Assembly: GCA_014163555.1 (NCBI GenBank)
Contig: JACJGO010000026.1
Location: forward strand, 29,434-93,433
Direction of reading: 5' to 3'
Length of the DNA stretch: 64,000 nucleotides
Source: Flavisolibacter longurius
GTDB taxonomy: Bacteria > Bacteroidota > Bacteroidia > Chitinophagales > Chitinophagaceae
Shown: one piece after another, positions 7,399 through 14,794 of the stretch
How positions within the stretch are numbered: position 1 is the first letter of the stretch
Layout of the letters: each line of letters opens with the position of its first letter
Notes under the pieces: generated by a model
Seen by the model: only the letters and a program-made list of their open reading frames with translations
What the model was told of the DNA's origin: nothing
Database searches by the model: none
Program-made: the position numbers and the translations under genes

Positions 7399-7782
7399 AT
7401 GATTATCGGAATTGGTTCTGACATTGTTGAACATGACGTTACGGAGAAGCTTCAGTGGAGTTCTGATCTGACGTTGCTGAAACGAATTTTCTCTTCGCAA
7501 GAATTGGAACTATACCAAGCCGAACCCTCCATAAAATTTCTTTCGGCAAGGTTTGCGGTTAAAGAAGCGGTTCTAAAATGTTTGGGTGTTGGCATGGAAC
7601 AAGGACTTGCTTTGACGGAAATACAAACCCTCAACGATAAAAACGGCAAGCCCCAAGTCGAACTTACCGGAGAAGTGAAAAAGCTTGCGGATGCAAAGAG
7701 CATTGAAGTCTGGCACGTAAGCATCACTCACACGAAAAACCTATCCCTTGCTTTTATAATCGCCGAAGGGAGCAAAGCTTAG
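7399..7782 (+). CDS. acpS: AcpS-family 4'-phosphopantetheinyl transferase
   Basis: A 127-residue protein of the holo-ACP synthase type, which moves 4'-phosphopantetheine from coenzyme A to a serine of a carrier protein. Diagnostic motifs are GIGSDIVE (residues 4-11), RFAVKEAVLKCLG in the middle, and VSITHTKNLSLAFI near the end; length and layout match AcpS. It converges on and overlaps the MazG gene by 42 bases, so it is embedded in this cargo locus rather than in a fatty-acid or housekeeping operon. The carrier-like protein at 11681-11986 is the obvious candidate substrate. Whether the host has a separate AcpS cannot be seen here. Confidence 0.88.
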   Translation: MIIGIGSDIVEHDVTEKLQWSSDLTLLKRIFSSQELELYQAEPSIKFLSARFAVKEAVLKCLGVGMEQGLALTEIQTLNDKNGKPQVELTGEVKKLADAKSIEVWHVSITHTKNLSLAFIIAEGSKA

Positions 7783-8637
7783 TTTACGGTTGTCCATATC
7801 CGCTGTTATATAACCTTGCTTGCACTGCTGCAACTGCCGCCAAACATCATAGCCTTGCAAAATCGCTTCTTCCCATTGTTTCTCCTTTCTATCCTTGACT
7901 TCTAAGTGATCGGTCATCTTTTTTATTGTTTTCAACAAATCATCGTCCACATGTTTTATCCCTTGCAACCAATTGTGGTCTTTTGCATAGCTGTACACCA
8001 AAGCCGCTATCCCTTCTTCAATAACGTTTGCCCTTCCTCCGTCTTCCACTTCATCAACCGCCAGACTGCTTTTTCGTTTGCGGCTTAGGTGCTTTCGCAA
8101 CACTGGCGACCAGCCCAATACTGCGAGGTAGGAAATGTGAAATACGTCGTGGTAGCGGTAGCCATCATCGGTGTAGGAATTATCGGTCAGCGGGTCGCCA
8201 ACCTGCATGTCGTCCGCATAGATGACGACCGTGGGATAGCTGCCAGCATTTTGTTCCCTGATGCAAAAAGTGATTTTCCGTGGCAGTTGTTGGGTGGAAG
8301 GATATTGTTCATCATAACGTTTGGTAGTTATTGCACCTTTCGGTTCTTCACTCCACCTGTGATAAGTCTTCTTCAAATTTTCTTCGGCAATTTGCTCCAG
8401 CGAAATCCCATACTTGGTAGCGGTGCTTGTCAAGTACCAAAGGATGTCCCCAAGTTCTTCCACAACCGCTCTGTTGAACGTTGTAAAGGCATCTCCATCC
8501 CGAAGATGCTTTTTGTAAATTGTCAATAGTTCGCCAGCTTCTCCTGAGAGGCCGAGAAGGCTTATTAAAAGCCCTTCCCGTGTATTGGGATTTAAATCGG
8601 TCTTGGCTGCTTTTAGTTGGTATTCGTTAAGCTCCAT
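7741..8637 (-). CDS. MazG-type nucleotide pyrophosphohydrolase with C-terminal extension
   Basis: A 298-residue protein. Residues 1-90 form an all-helical MazG domain with the metal-binding glutamates in LSGEAGEL (E33, E36) and the EELGD motif (E61, D64). It should cleave a nucleoside triphosphate to the monophosphate and pyrophosphate. Residues about 115-298 are a separate domain (with YRYHDVFHISYLAVLGWSP and GRANVIEEGIAALVY) that resembles the MazG_C-type extension seen in predicted conflict and base-modification loci. The ATG at 8637 overlaps the preceding gene by 25 bases; a longer start at 8706 would run deeper into it. It is the last gene of the operon. Confidence 0.82.
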   Translation of the reverse strand: MELNEYQLKAAKTDLNPNTREGLLISLLGLSGEAGELLTIYKKHLRDGDAFTTFNRAVVEELGDILWYLTSTATKYGISLEQIAEENLKKTYHRWSEEPKGAITTKRYDEQYPSTQQLPRKITFCIREQNAGSYPTVVIYADDMQVGDPLTDNSYTDDGYRYHDVFHISYLAVLGWSPVLRKHLSRKRKSSLAVDEVEDGGRANVIEEGIAALVYSYAKDHNWLQGIKHVDDDLLKTIKKMTDHLEVKDRKEKQWEEAILQGYDVWRQLQQCKQGYITADMDNRKLSFAPFGDYKSKG

Positions 8638-9719
8638 AAATCTTGAACGTTTTTGTGGTTGGCCGGCTTGATGTTTTGATTTATGCCCCACTTGGGTGGA
8701 AACCAAAAATCAATCGGCTTTGCGGTCGCTTTGAAGGTTTGCTTTATTCTTGTTCGTTCGCTGTTTCCTTTAATGTCCGGATGTTTGACCCGTGCGTATT
8801 TATCTACTTCGCAAAAGAGGTTTTGGCAGTCTATAAGCTGTAACGGGCGGCCCCAAAGGTTTTTAAAGGACAAGCCTAATCGCTCAAATTCAATTTCCTG
8901 CCTATCGGTCATCAGTTTGATGACCTCCACATTACTAAGACCCCCTGTATCTGAAAAGCATTTGCTGATGCCGCCCTTGGCGCCGGGCCCTGGCACCACA
9001 AAATCGGCTTCGGAGAAATTCAAAATCTCCGAATAGTTGATGTCAATGACGAACTGATAGGCTAAAAAATCGCCCAAACCTGGCAACTGTTTTATCATCT
9101 CAAATGCCTGTTGCATCGTCTTTGCCTCTGTTAATCGCTCGTGGGTATTTTTCTTGATGACAAGCTCAATCAGTTTTAGATGATTGGAGTGTTTTCTGGG
9201 AAACCCAAAGGCGGACCTGCCGGACGGCATTATGTAAGCCGCCGAATAAATGCGTTTGCTGCTGCTCATGGCTTGTCTTAGAACGGCATCGTATTTTTCA
9301 AAGTCATACTCTTCGAAAGTCAAAGCCCCCAATTTCGCCGTCAGCAATTCCCACGTCTCAATCTTGTTGAATAGTTTGAACAAAAGAATTCGGAAGAGCG
9401 TCTCTTTAGGCGAAGTCGGCAAGTCTTTATTGTAAATAACGTTTCTGATTAGATATTGACTTACCCGGTCAGACGCCCGATACACGTTTGTAAATTTGTA
9501 TTTATTGATAATTGGGTCGGGCGACCAAGGTGGCTGCATTCCGGCGAAACGGTTAAAAAATACTTCTTGTCTGGCGGCGGCAAATCTCCAATAGCTGTCA
9601 AAAACTGTAGTAGGCTTTGCGGGTGAAAGATGTGTGTGAACAGTCAATGCAGGTTTATTATTCAGGCGTTGGCCTTCGCTTCTGGCAGTTCTATCATTTA
9701 AAGGTTGTGGCATAATCAT
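8613..9719 (-). CDS. Alpha-glutamyl/putrescinyl-thymine pyrophosphorylase-like protein
   Basis: A 368-residue protein resembling the pyrophosphorylase family predicted to attach amino acids or polyamines to pyrophosphorylated hydroxymethyl-deoxyuridine in phage DNA. Visible features are YW at residues 43-44, PPWxxDP near 63-69, YKFTNVYRASDR near 74-85, and a helix-hairpin-helix-like GLGDFLAYQ near 213-221 followed by a GPGAKGGI loop, as in DNA-glycosylase folds. Assignment is by pattern memory, so the substrate is unknown. It lies between the ThyA-like and MazG genes, overlapping the latter by 25 bases, which supports a joint pathway on nucleotides or DNA bases. Confidence 0.6.
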   Translation of the reverse strand: MIMPQPLNDRTARSEGQRLNNKPALTVHTHLSPAKPTTVFDSYWRFAAARQEVFFNRFAGMQPPWSPDPIINKYKFTNVYRASDRVSQYLIRNVIYNKDLPTSPKETLFRILLFKLFNKIETWELLTAKLGALTFEEYDFEKYDAVLRQAMSSSKRIYSAAYIMPSGRSAFGFPRKHSNHLKLIELVIKKNTHERLTEAKTMQQAFEMIKQLPGLGDFLAYQFVIDINYSEILNFSEADFVVPGPGAKGGISKCFSDTGGLSNVEVIKLMTDRQEIEFERLGLSFKNLWGRPLQLIDCQNLFCEVDKYARVKHPDIKGNSERTRIKQTFKATAKPIDFWFPPKWGINQNIKPANHKNVQDLWSLTNTN

Positions 9720-9728
9720 TCGGCAAAC

Positions 9729-10478
9729 TTAGCCTTCTTGTAGACTGGGAGGAGCAATGGTGTTTGACAGTATATTTTTTGCTTCCGTTTTTGTGATTTC
9801 AAGTTGCTCAATGCTTACAAGGCAGTTTAGGCGTTCAAATGTCAAACCGGTTTCCTTGGCCACAAATTTTCCAAGGTTGATTAGCCCTAACCAATTGCCG
9901 TAAGCTTTCCGGTAAAGGAGTTGAATGGCGTAGAAGCTATTGAGCACAAGGCCACCATCGGCGCTTACAAAGAAGGTAACGTGTTGCAAGCACGGAAAGC
10001 CTTGGTACGGCCCGTTTATGTGGTCTTCCCGTGGGTCAAATATTGAAGCCTGCAGCTTGGAACGCCTGACGCTTTGGTTGTCCCGGAGCGAGGAAACAAT
10101 TCCTTCCAGTTGATTAATCCTTTTGTCGTAGGCGACGAGCCGTTCAAAGTAGGTCCCTCTTCGGTTTCTTGTATCAATCTTGTGAAGGCGTGGCAAGTTT
10201 GCGATGTACTCTCTGTAAAGGGCATGCCGATCTTGTTTGCAAAGTTCGTAGAGCGACTGCGGGAAAATGGTTTCCGAAACCGTGTCCACCGACGTTTCTT
10301 CATTGCGTTGCAAATCGGCATCTAAGGCTTGCCTGATTTCCTGCACTTCATCAAAACCTGTAAGGGTTAGCGTCAGCGGTGTAATCTCTCGGCTTGGTTC
10401 AGCAATGGCACGTTCGAGAACTCTGCGCCAGGCATGCGACAAGTTGGTTTCTTCTACCAAAAAAGGTTTTGTATTCAT
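9729..10478 (-). CDS. Thymidylate-synthase-like protein
   Basis: A 249-residue protein. The segment from residue 161, FPCLQHVTFFV followed by a strand and a long helix ending LGLINLGKFVAKETGL, matches the order of the thymidylate synthase active-site region: Pro-Cys, strand, helix with Asn and Leu-x-x-L repeats. C163 would be the nucleophile. The Arg and Asp that thymidylate synthase places 11 and 8 residues before the conserved Asn appear as Ala and Leu, so substrate or chemistry must differ from ordinary dUMP methylation. ThyA relatives make hydroxymethyl nucleotides in phage hypermodification pathways. It overlaps the peptidase gene by 4 bases. The fold call is an inference. Confidence 0.5.
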   Translation of the reverse strand: MNTKPFLVEETNLSHAWRRVLERAIAEPSREITPLTLTLTGFDEVQEIRQALDADLQRNEETSVDTVSETIFPQSLYELCKQDRHALYREYIANLPRLHKIDTRNRRGTYFERLVAYDKRINQLEGIVSSLRDNQSVRRSKLQASIFDPREDHINGPYQGFPCLQHVTFFVSADGGLVLNSFYAIQLLYRKAYGNWLGLINLGKFVAKETGLTFERLNCLVSIEQLEITKTEAKNILSNTIAPPSLQEG

Positions 10479-11353
10479 AGTTCGTCAATTGCGTTTTCTA
10501 AATGGCGGTTTTCGGCAAGCCCGGCGTATTGGAAATTTTGTATTCGGACGAAGACACCCATACTTCCATCGGGTGCGGCGGCACGAACGATGCCCGGCCT
10601 AACGGCAACGTATCCGGTTCCAAAAACCGTTGCCTGCTGTTTACGAAGATGGTCTCCCTCTACCTCCACATCGGCCGGCAAAACGATGTAGTTGGAAACC
10701 TCCAAATCAACAACGGGTGATTTTGAATGCTTATCAATAATCTTGAAGTGTGCGTTCTCCGTGCCGGCTGGAAACAGGCTGGCGAACATTTTTTTGGGCG
10801 TCGCTTTCAAAAGGACCATTGCCGTGGTCTCAGAAATAATTTGGTTGGCCCGGCAATGATTCACAAGGGTTTGGTAGCCTACGCCAAACGAAGAGCAAAC
10901 CGTATAGAAGTCAAGCGGAGAAGCTGTTTTGGGCGCCCACTTCCGTTTAGTGAAGGCCGCCTCAATACCCGCCACCGGCATCAGCAGCGCTCCGGCAAAA
11001 GCATCTACTAACAATTCGTCCGGGTCGAACGAAGTTGTTTGACCCGTTCCGTCAAACAGGGCATCTACCTTTAGGCCGTGACCGAATACGTGATGGCCGA
11101 ATTCATGGGCACAGGTGTAACTTCTTCGAGGCAAAGGGCGTTGGTTCGACAGCAGAATGGTTGGATAGGTACCGTCCTCCTGCTTGGTGTAGAAGCCTTC
11201 CATGCTGATGTCAACAAACCTTACGGTAACGCCCAACTTTGCACACACGTCGTAAATATTCACAGGCTGAAACATATTTAGACCCAACTGCATTCTAACC
11301 TCGTCAGCCTTTAGCAAAGCCTTTTTAAACAATGGTGTCATTGTGCTTGTCAT
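10475..11353 (-). CDS. ImmA/IrrE-family zinc peptidase with C-terminal extension
   Basis: A 292-residue metallopeptidase. HEFGHHVFGHG carries the HExxH zinc motif at residues 83-87, and DAFAGALLMP further on is the usual third-ligand helix of the ImmA/IrrE family. In known cases such peptidases cleave a partner XRE repressor to switch on a mobile element or stress operon. The gene overlaps the XRE gene by 4 bases, the standard arrangement. About 90 residues after the peptidase domain form an extra, unrecognised C-terminal region. I infer that it controls, by repressor cleavage, the enzymes encoded downstream. Confidence 0.88.
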   Translation of the reverse strand: MTSTMTPLFKKALLKADEVRMQLGLNMFQPVNIYDVCAKLGVTVRFVDISMEGFYTKQEDGTYPTILLSNQRPLPRRSYTCAHEFGHHVFGHGLKVDALFDGTGQTTSFDPDELLVDAFAGALLMPVAGIEAAFTKRKWAPKTASPLDFYTVCSSFGVGYQTLVNHCRANQIISETTAMVLLKATPKKMFASLFPAGTENAHFKIIDKHSKSPVVDLEVSNYIVLPADVEVEGDHLRKQQATVFGTGYVAVRPGIVRAAAPDGSMGVFVRIQNFQYAGLAENRHLENAIDEL

Positions 11354-11691
11354 TTCGGTAAAATTTTCAGAAGGTAAAACAGCTTCTCCCTGTCCTCTTT
11401 GCTCATCTTGCCCAACTCTCTTGCCGCCAGTTTAAGCTGTTCGGACATGTGCGTGTCGTTCTCTTCTTCACGAAGCAGCAGCCACGACGTATCAACCTTG
11501 TACAAATCGGCAAACTGGACGAGTTCTTCGGCGCTCACCTTTCGTTTGCCGGCTTCTATCTCCGAAATGGCCGGACGTTGCAAGCCCAACTTATCTGCGG
11601 CTTGTGCTTGCGAAAGACCTGATAGCATCCTGGCTTCTTTCAGACGGGCAGCGATTTTTTCCCGTTCCGGACTTACGTTGTTAGTTTCCAT
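11350..11691 (-). CDS. XRE-family regulator
   Basis: A 113-residue DNA-binding protein with a helix-turn-helix at about residues 13-67: RLKEARMLSGLSQAQAA, then a recognition helix with RPAISEIEAGKR. The C-terminal 35 residues are helical (MSKEDREKLFYLLKIL). It overlaps the carrier-like gene by 11 bases and the peptidase gene by 4. It is probably an autorepressor; a 25-base imperfect palindrome overlapping the predicted promoter of the operon (12007-12031) is the likely operator. Confidence 0.88.
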   Translation of the reverse strand: METNNVSPEREKIAARLKEARMLSGLSQAQAADKLGLQRPAISEIEAGKRKVSAEELVQFADLYKVDTSWLLLREEENDTHMSEQLKLAARELGKMSKEDREKLFYLLKILPK

Positions 11692-11986
11692 GTGTTGTCT
11701 CTTGAGGTTGTTTGTGTTTGGCTTTTTTGTGCAGCGCTTGGGCCGCCTCTCTTATAGTGAGTTGCTTATTTAAACTTTTGTCATAAAAAGGATAGCAGTT
11801 GTTGGGTATGTCCACATCGAGGGCTGCGGCGATGCGGCCGATGGCCGTAACAAGTACCTGGCTTTTGAAAAAGGCGCTGGGAAGACAGTCGCAGTCAATC
11901 GAAACCGGTGTTTCTAATTGCTCCTTAATTTCTTCCAGGACCGCCTTAATTTTTTGTTCGATTACGTCCTCCTCAATCGCCAACAT
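11681..11986 (-). CDS. Acyl-carrier-protein-like small protein
   Basis: A 101-residue acidic protein with the layout of an acyl carrier protein. Helix I reads IEQKIKAVL (residues 9-17), against IEERVKKII in E. coli ACP. S42 lies 33 residues after the start of that helix and 19 before the Pro of VDIP, exactly as S36 does in E. coli ACP, and TIREAAQAL forms a last helix. The usual DSL around the phosphopantetheine serine is KSQ here, so the call rests on spacing and helix pattern plus acpS in the same locus. Three Cys (32, 34, 64) are unusual for ACP. It is the first gene of the operon. Confidence 0.5.
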   Translation of the reverse strand: MLAIEEDVIEQKIKAVLEEIKEQLETPVSIDCDCLPSAFFKSQVLVTAIGRIAAALDVDIPNNCYPFYDKSLNKQLTIREAAQALHKKAKHKQPQETTHGN

Positions 11987-12003
11987 GATGTATTATTTTC
12001 GTA

Positions 12004-12031
12004 CAAATTTAGTAGGAAAATCTTACCAAAT
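12004..12031 (-). promoter_or_regulatory. Promoter -7 box and overlapping palindromic operator of the carrier/XRE operon
   Basis: The minus strand reads TAAATTTG at 12011-12004, a perfect match to the Bacteroidota -7 consensus TAnnTTTG, 17 bases before the ATG at 11986. No well-spaced -33 box is evident. Overlapping it is an imperfect palindrome, ATTTAGTAGGA (12007-12017) and TCTTACCAAAT (12021-12031), with 9 of 11 positions complementary. This is the expected position for autorepression by the XRE protein. Confidence 0.5.
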
Positions 12032-12315
12032 AAAATTTTGTTCAATTAATGGTATTGTTGAAGTACCTCGGATGTCAGTCAAAATGTTGCAATGCGTGTG
12101 ACTGGAAAGGGCAACGACTAAATCCCAAAATCTCTCGGCATCACTGCGATGTATTCGCTGGCGGTTGTGAGGATTGAGCATCAGCCATTGCGCAAGGGAT
12201 AGAAGCGAAAATCCTTTATGCCGCAGGCAAAAAGATTGGAGCGGATAGCCCGGCCCGGAGGGTGCGCCCCGTCACTTTTAGCGATTCAAGTTTGTGTTGG
12301 CTGAAGAAAGGCGTG
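12032..12315. other. Intergenic region between the two cargo operons
   Basis: No gene is visible in these 284 bases. They separate the end of the sigma-like/ImmA operon from the promoter of the carrier/XRE operon. A GC-rich stretch near 12235-12270 (GGAGCGGATAGCCCG and neighbours) looks like a conserved non-coding spacer but I cannot name it. A hairpin lies at 12210-12237. Confidence 0.4.
12210..12237 (-). terminator. Hairpin downstream of the ImmA gene, possible terminator
   Basis: AATCCTTTATGCC (12210-12222) and GGCAAAAAGATT (12226-12237) pair imperfectly around GCA. On the minus strand the stem is followed by TTTCGC. It lies about 80 bases after the stop of the ImmA-type gene at 12316 and could end that operon. 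Confidence 0.35.
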
Positions 12316-13107
12316 TCATTTCTCCCAAATCACACTAATCGTATAATTGAAAGATTTAGCAAACAGGCAGTACTCAAAAAACCGGGTGTCAGGCTCGTCT
12401 TCGCTGCGCATTTCAAACCAGTCTGATTTCCAAATATCTTGTTTGGACTCGTCACCAACGTATGCCTTCTTACCTAAAAACATTTCATAGGCAACAGTGC
12501 CAGTTGGTGGCGCAGCGTTCATCTTTAAGTGGGAGAAGTGATAAAAGTCATCTGACCTTTTAAACCACTTTACTTGGTTATCCTTACAGTACACAACAAA
12601 TACAGGATGGTTGCCCCGCTTTACAAACTTCAAAATAGTTGCGGTCTTACTTACGCCAAAGCGATTAGCCAGATGTTCAATTACTTTTGGCTCAAACTTC
12701 TTTCGTTCGCATTCTTTGTAAAACAGTTCGGAAGGCATTAAAAATTCGGCAGCAAATTCGTTTGCTTCCATTTCCTGCGGACCGGCTTTGTACCAGTTCA
12801 TCAGGTCTTCTTCCGTATCGGAAAAGATAGGGCGCAGGCTGCGGTGCATTTCGTAATGGCCTAACTCGTGTGCAGCAGCAAATCGTTTCTTTGTTTCAAA
12901 TTGAATTAACGAGTTGATGGTAATGATGGAGCGATTGTCTACCGATACGATTTCACCTTCTTTACCGTCAAGGGGCGTTTCTTCGTAAAACGCCTTCCTG
13001 CCTAAAATAATCTTCGGTAATGGAAATTCGGTGGGGTCATTCAGTCCGCATTCATCCAATACTCGTTTTGCGCAAAGTTCTGCCTGCGAGTACTTGAAGG
13101 TCATCAT
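12316..13107 (-). CDS. ImmA/IrrE-family zinc peptidase
   Basis: A 263-residue metallopeptidase with AAHELGHYEMH, placing HExxH at residues 80-84, and EANEFAAEFLMP about 30 residues later as the third-ligand helix. It has no signal peptide. The last 90 residues form an extra domain of unknown role. Unlike the other copy in this window it has no XRE partner; it is the third gene after a sigma-70-like protein and a small unknown protein, overlapping the latter by 4 bases. It could cleave the sigma-like protein or a component of the divergent ubiquitin-like operon, which is an inference. Confidence 0.85.
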   Translation of the reverse strand: MMTFKYSQAELCAKRVLDECGLNDPTEFPLPKIILGRKAFYEETPLDGKEGEIVSVDNRSIITINSLIQFETKKRFAAAHELGHYEMHRSLRPIFSDTEEDLMNWYKAGPQEMEANEFAAEFLMPSELFYKECERKKFEPKVIEHLANRFGVSKTATILKFVKRGNHPVFVVYCKDNQVKWFKRSDDFYHFSHLKMNAAPPTGTVAYEMFLGKKAYVGDESKQDIWKSDWFEMRSEDEPDTRFFEYCLFAKSFNYTISVIWEK

Positions 13108-13517
13108 GCGTTTTTATCCGGTGCTTTCATAAACTTCAGGGTAAAGTGTTTTATCAGGATGTTCCTAATATCTTCCTGGGTAAGGCTCTCAACATTCCGG
13201 AAACTCATGGACAGTTCTTCTTTTTGCACCAAATCCGGTAGCGAAAAATTGATGTTGCCTAACAAATCGTCCACCCATTGGGTGGCTTGCGCTTTTACCG
13301 CTTCGGCCATTTGCATTTCCTTTTCGGTTCTGTTGGCGTTTGCCATCATCTGCATCTGCTTAATGCGCTTCAATCCATCCGCAAGCAATTTTTCCGTGTT
13401 CACTCCTTCGGATGCCAAGAATTCTTTTGCGGCTTCCTTGCTATTGCTGTCGTGTTGTGCCGCTTCAAAAAACAAATTCACAAAATCGCACTTTGGCTGA
13501 TTTTTCTTTTTACTCAT
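13104..13517 (-). CDS. Unknown small protein between sigma-like and ImmA genes
   Basis: A 137-residue, mostly helical protein with a lysine-rich start and a Met- and Gln-rich central helix (KQMQMMANANR). I recognise no family. ATGA overlaps with both neighbours show it belongs to a three-gene operon with the sigma-like protein and the peptidase, so it may be an adaptor or anti-sigma-type partner. That role is not supported by any motif. Confidence 0.75.
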   Translation of the reverse strand: MSKKKNQPKCDFVNLFFEAAQHDSNSKEAAKEFLASEGVNTEKLLADGLKRIKQMQMMANANRTEKEMQMAEAVKAQATQWVDDLLGNINFSLPDLVQKEELSMSFRNVESLTQEDIRNILIKHFTLKFMKAPDKNA

Positions 13518-14125
13518 ACAGACGGTATGTTTTTAGTGAAGTGTAGCGTAGCCCGGTTTAAAACCGTGGTCAGCCGCCGCATTCCATTGTCAAAGGCACT
13601 TGCTTGCATCTCAAATTCCTTTATCACCTCGCGGCGCTTCAGGCCGTAAGTATAAAGGCCCAGAAAAATATTCTCCGCATCGGCATCGCCCTGAATTTCC
13701 TTTTCGATGTAGTCTTTCACAGTTTCGTAGTCAAGGTCATCGGGGAACAGGGCTTCAATGTGCGGGAGAATACGGTCTAAGTAGGGAGCATGTTCATCGT
13801 CGTCATCATCGCAATGCGCAAAGACGTCTTGTGTCAAGCGGTTTTCTTTTTTGCGCAAATCATTGCCAACAAGGGAGCGAACGAGATTGTACTGCAGGTA
13901 ATCCAGCAGTTCACCCTTGGATGCGTCAAACTTTTCAGGTTCTTCCAAATATTTTCCAATTGCCGCAAAAGCATAGTCCTCGGCTTGTTTACCCATTAAA
14001 AAGCTGTCGGTTTTTCCACCCCTGAACCACGGTTTTCCCTTAGCCAGGGAACGGGTGAATGCGACCAGCCTCAAAATAATCTCGTCCCAATCTATTGAAG
14101 CCGGAACACTGGTCTGTGTACTCAT
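13514..14125 (-). CDS. Divergent sigma-70-like protein
   Basis: A 203-residue protein with two helical parts arranged like sigma-70 regions 2 and 4. The first has MGKQAEDYAFAAIGKYL, then DYLQYNLVRSLVGNDLRKK; AEDYAF stands where sigma factors have AEDLVQ. The last 45 residues contain GLKRREVIKEF and a final amphipathic helix like a region 4 helix-turn-helix. An acidic linker (CDDDDDEHA) separates them. It is the first gene of a minus-strand operon divergent from the ubiquitin-like operon, so it may direct transcription of this island. The call is by pattern; key promoter-contact residues cannot be verified here. Confidence 0.55.
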   Translation of the reverse strand: MSTQTSVPASIDWDEIILRLVAFTRSLAKGKPWFRGGKTDSFLMGKQAEDYAFAAIGKYLEEPEKFDASKGELLDYLQYNLVRSLVGNDLRKKENRLTQDVFAHCDDDDDEHAPYLDRILPHIEALFPDDLDYETVKDYIEKEIQGDADAENIFLGLYTYGLKRREVIKEFEMQASAFDNGMRRLTTVLNRATLHFTKNIPSV

Positions 14126-14155
14126 TTGTGTACGAGTTCATGTTAGTAAATGTTG

Positions 14156-14187
14156 GAAAACTAATTTTTTTTACGGCCACCTGCAAA
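14156..14187 (-). promoter_or_regulatory. Predicted promoter of the sigma-like operon
   Basis: The minus strand has TTTG (14187-14184), a 20-base spacer and TAGTTTTC (14163-14156), one mismatch from TAnnTTTG. It lies 30 bases upstream of the ATG at 14125, within the 109-base divergent intergenic region. I could not place an equally good promoter for the plus-strand operon. Confidence 0.4.
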
Positions 14188-14234
14188 AAAAATCGCCGTG
14201 CCAACAGTACACCTTAACAACAAAATTTTTTACA

Positions 14235-14783
14235 ATGGAAAATCAAACGAAAAACCCAGGAGTGGAAGAGCCTCAAGACGACATCATTGACATCGAAGTA
14301 TTTGCCAAACAAGGCAAAAAGCCGCCGGTCGGCAAAAAATACAAAGTGCGGGTGGGGCACCAGCACTTCATTTTTGAACAGCACATCATAACGGGTAAGG
14401 ACATTCTGGTGAAGGCTGGCATTACCCCTTTGGAGTGCTACTGGCTGTATCAAAAGTTGAAGGACTGCGATTTTGAAAAAATTGACCTGACCGAAAAGGT
14501 TGATTTGACCCGGCAAGGTGTTGAGCACTTTGTGGTAAAGCCTACGGAGGTGTTTCACTACTCCGTGGACGGCGAGCCTGAAACCACCGACGAAAAAGAG
14601 CTGACGCCAAACCAGATTTTAGAAGCGGCTGGTCTTGCACCGGTAAAGGACTATTACCTGGTTCGTATCAATGCCGATGGTAGTCAGACGCCATTTAAAG
14701 ACAGTCCCGACACTCCGTTGAAAATGGTTTGCCCGGCCGTAAAGTTCGTGTCAGCGTTTAGAGGCGAAACCAATGTTTCTTAA
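14235..14783 (+). CDS. Multi-ubiquitin-like domain protein
   Basis: A 182-residue protein with two tandem ubiquitin-like (beta-grasp) units of the prokaryotic multiubiquitin type. The first spans about residues 35-105 with ITGKDILVKAGI, then EKIDLTEKVDLTRQGVEHF. The second, about 106-180, repeats this in shortened form with LTPNQILEAAGL. The C-terminus is SAFRGETNVS: no diglycine, but a Gly five residues from the end that a JAB protease could expose. It is the first gene of an operon with an E2-like protein and a JAB-E1 fusion, and the likely modifier that is conjugated. A longer upstream start at 14055 would run into the divergent gene. Confidence 0.85.
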   Translation: MENQTKNPGVEEPQDDIIDIEVFAKQGKKPPVGKKYKVRVGHQHFIFEQHIITGKDILVKAGITPLECYWLYQKLKDCDFEKIDLTEKVDLTRQGVEHFVVKPTEVFHYSVDGEPETTDEKELTPNQILEAAGLAPVKDYYLVRINADGSQTPFKDSPDTPLKMVCPAVKFVSAFRGETNVS

Positions 14784-14794
14784 AAAATCAGCGT

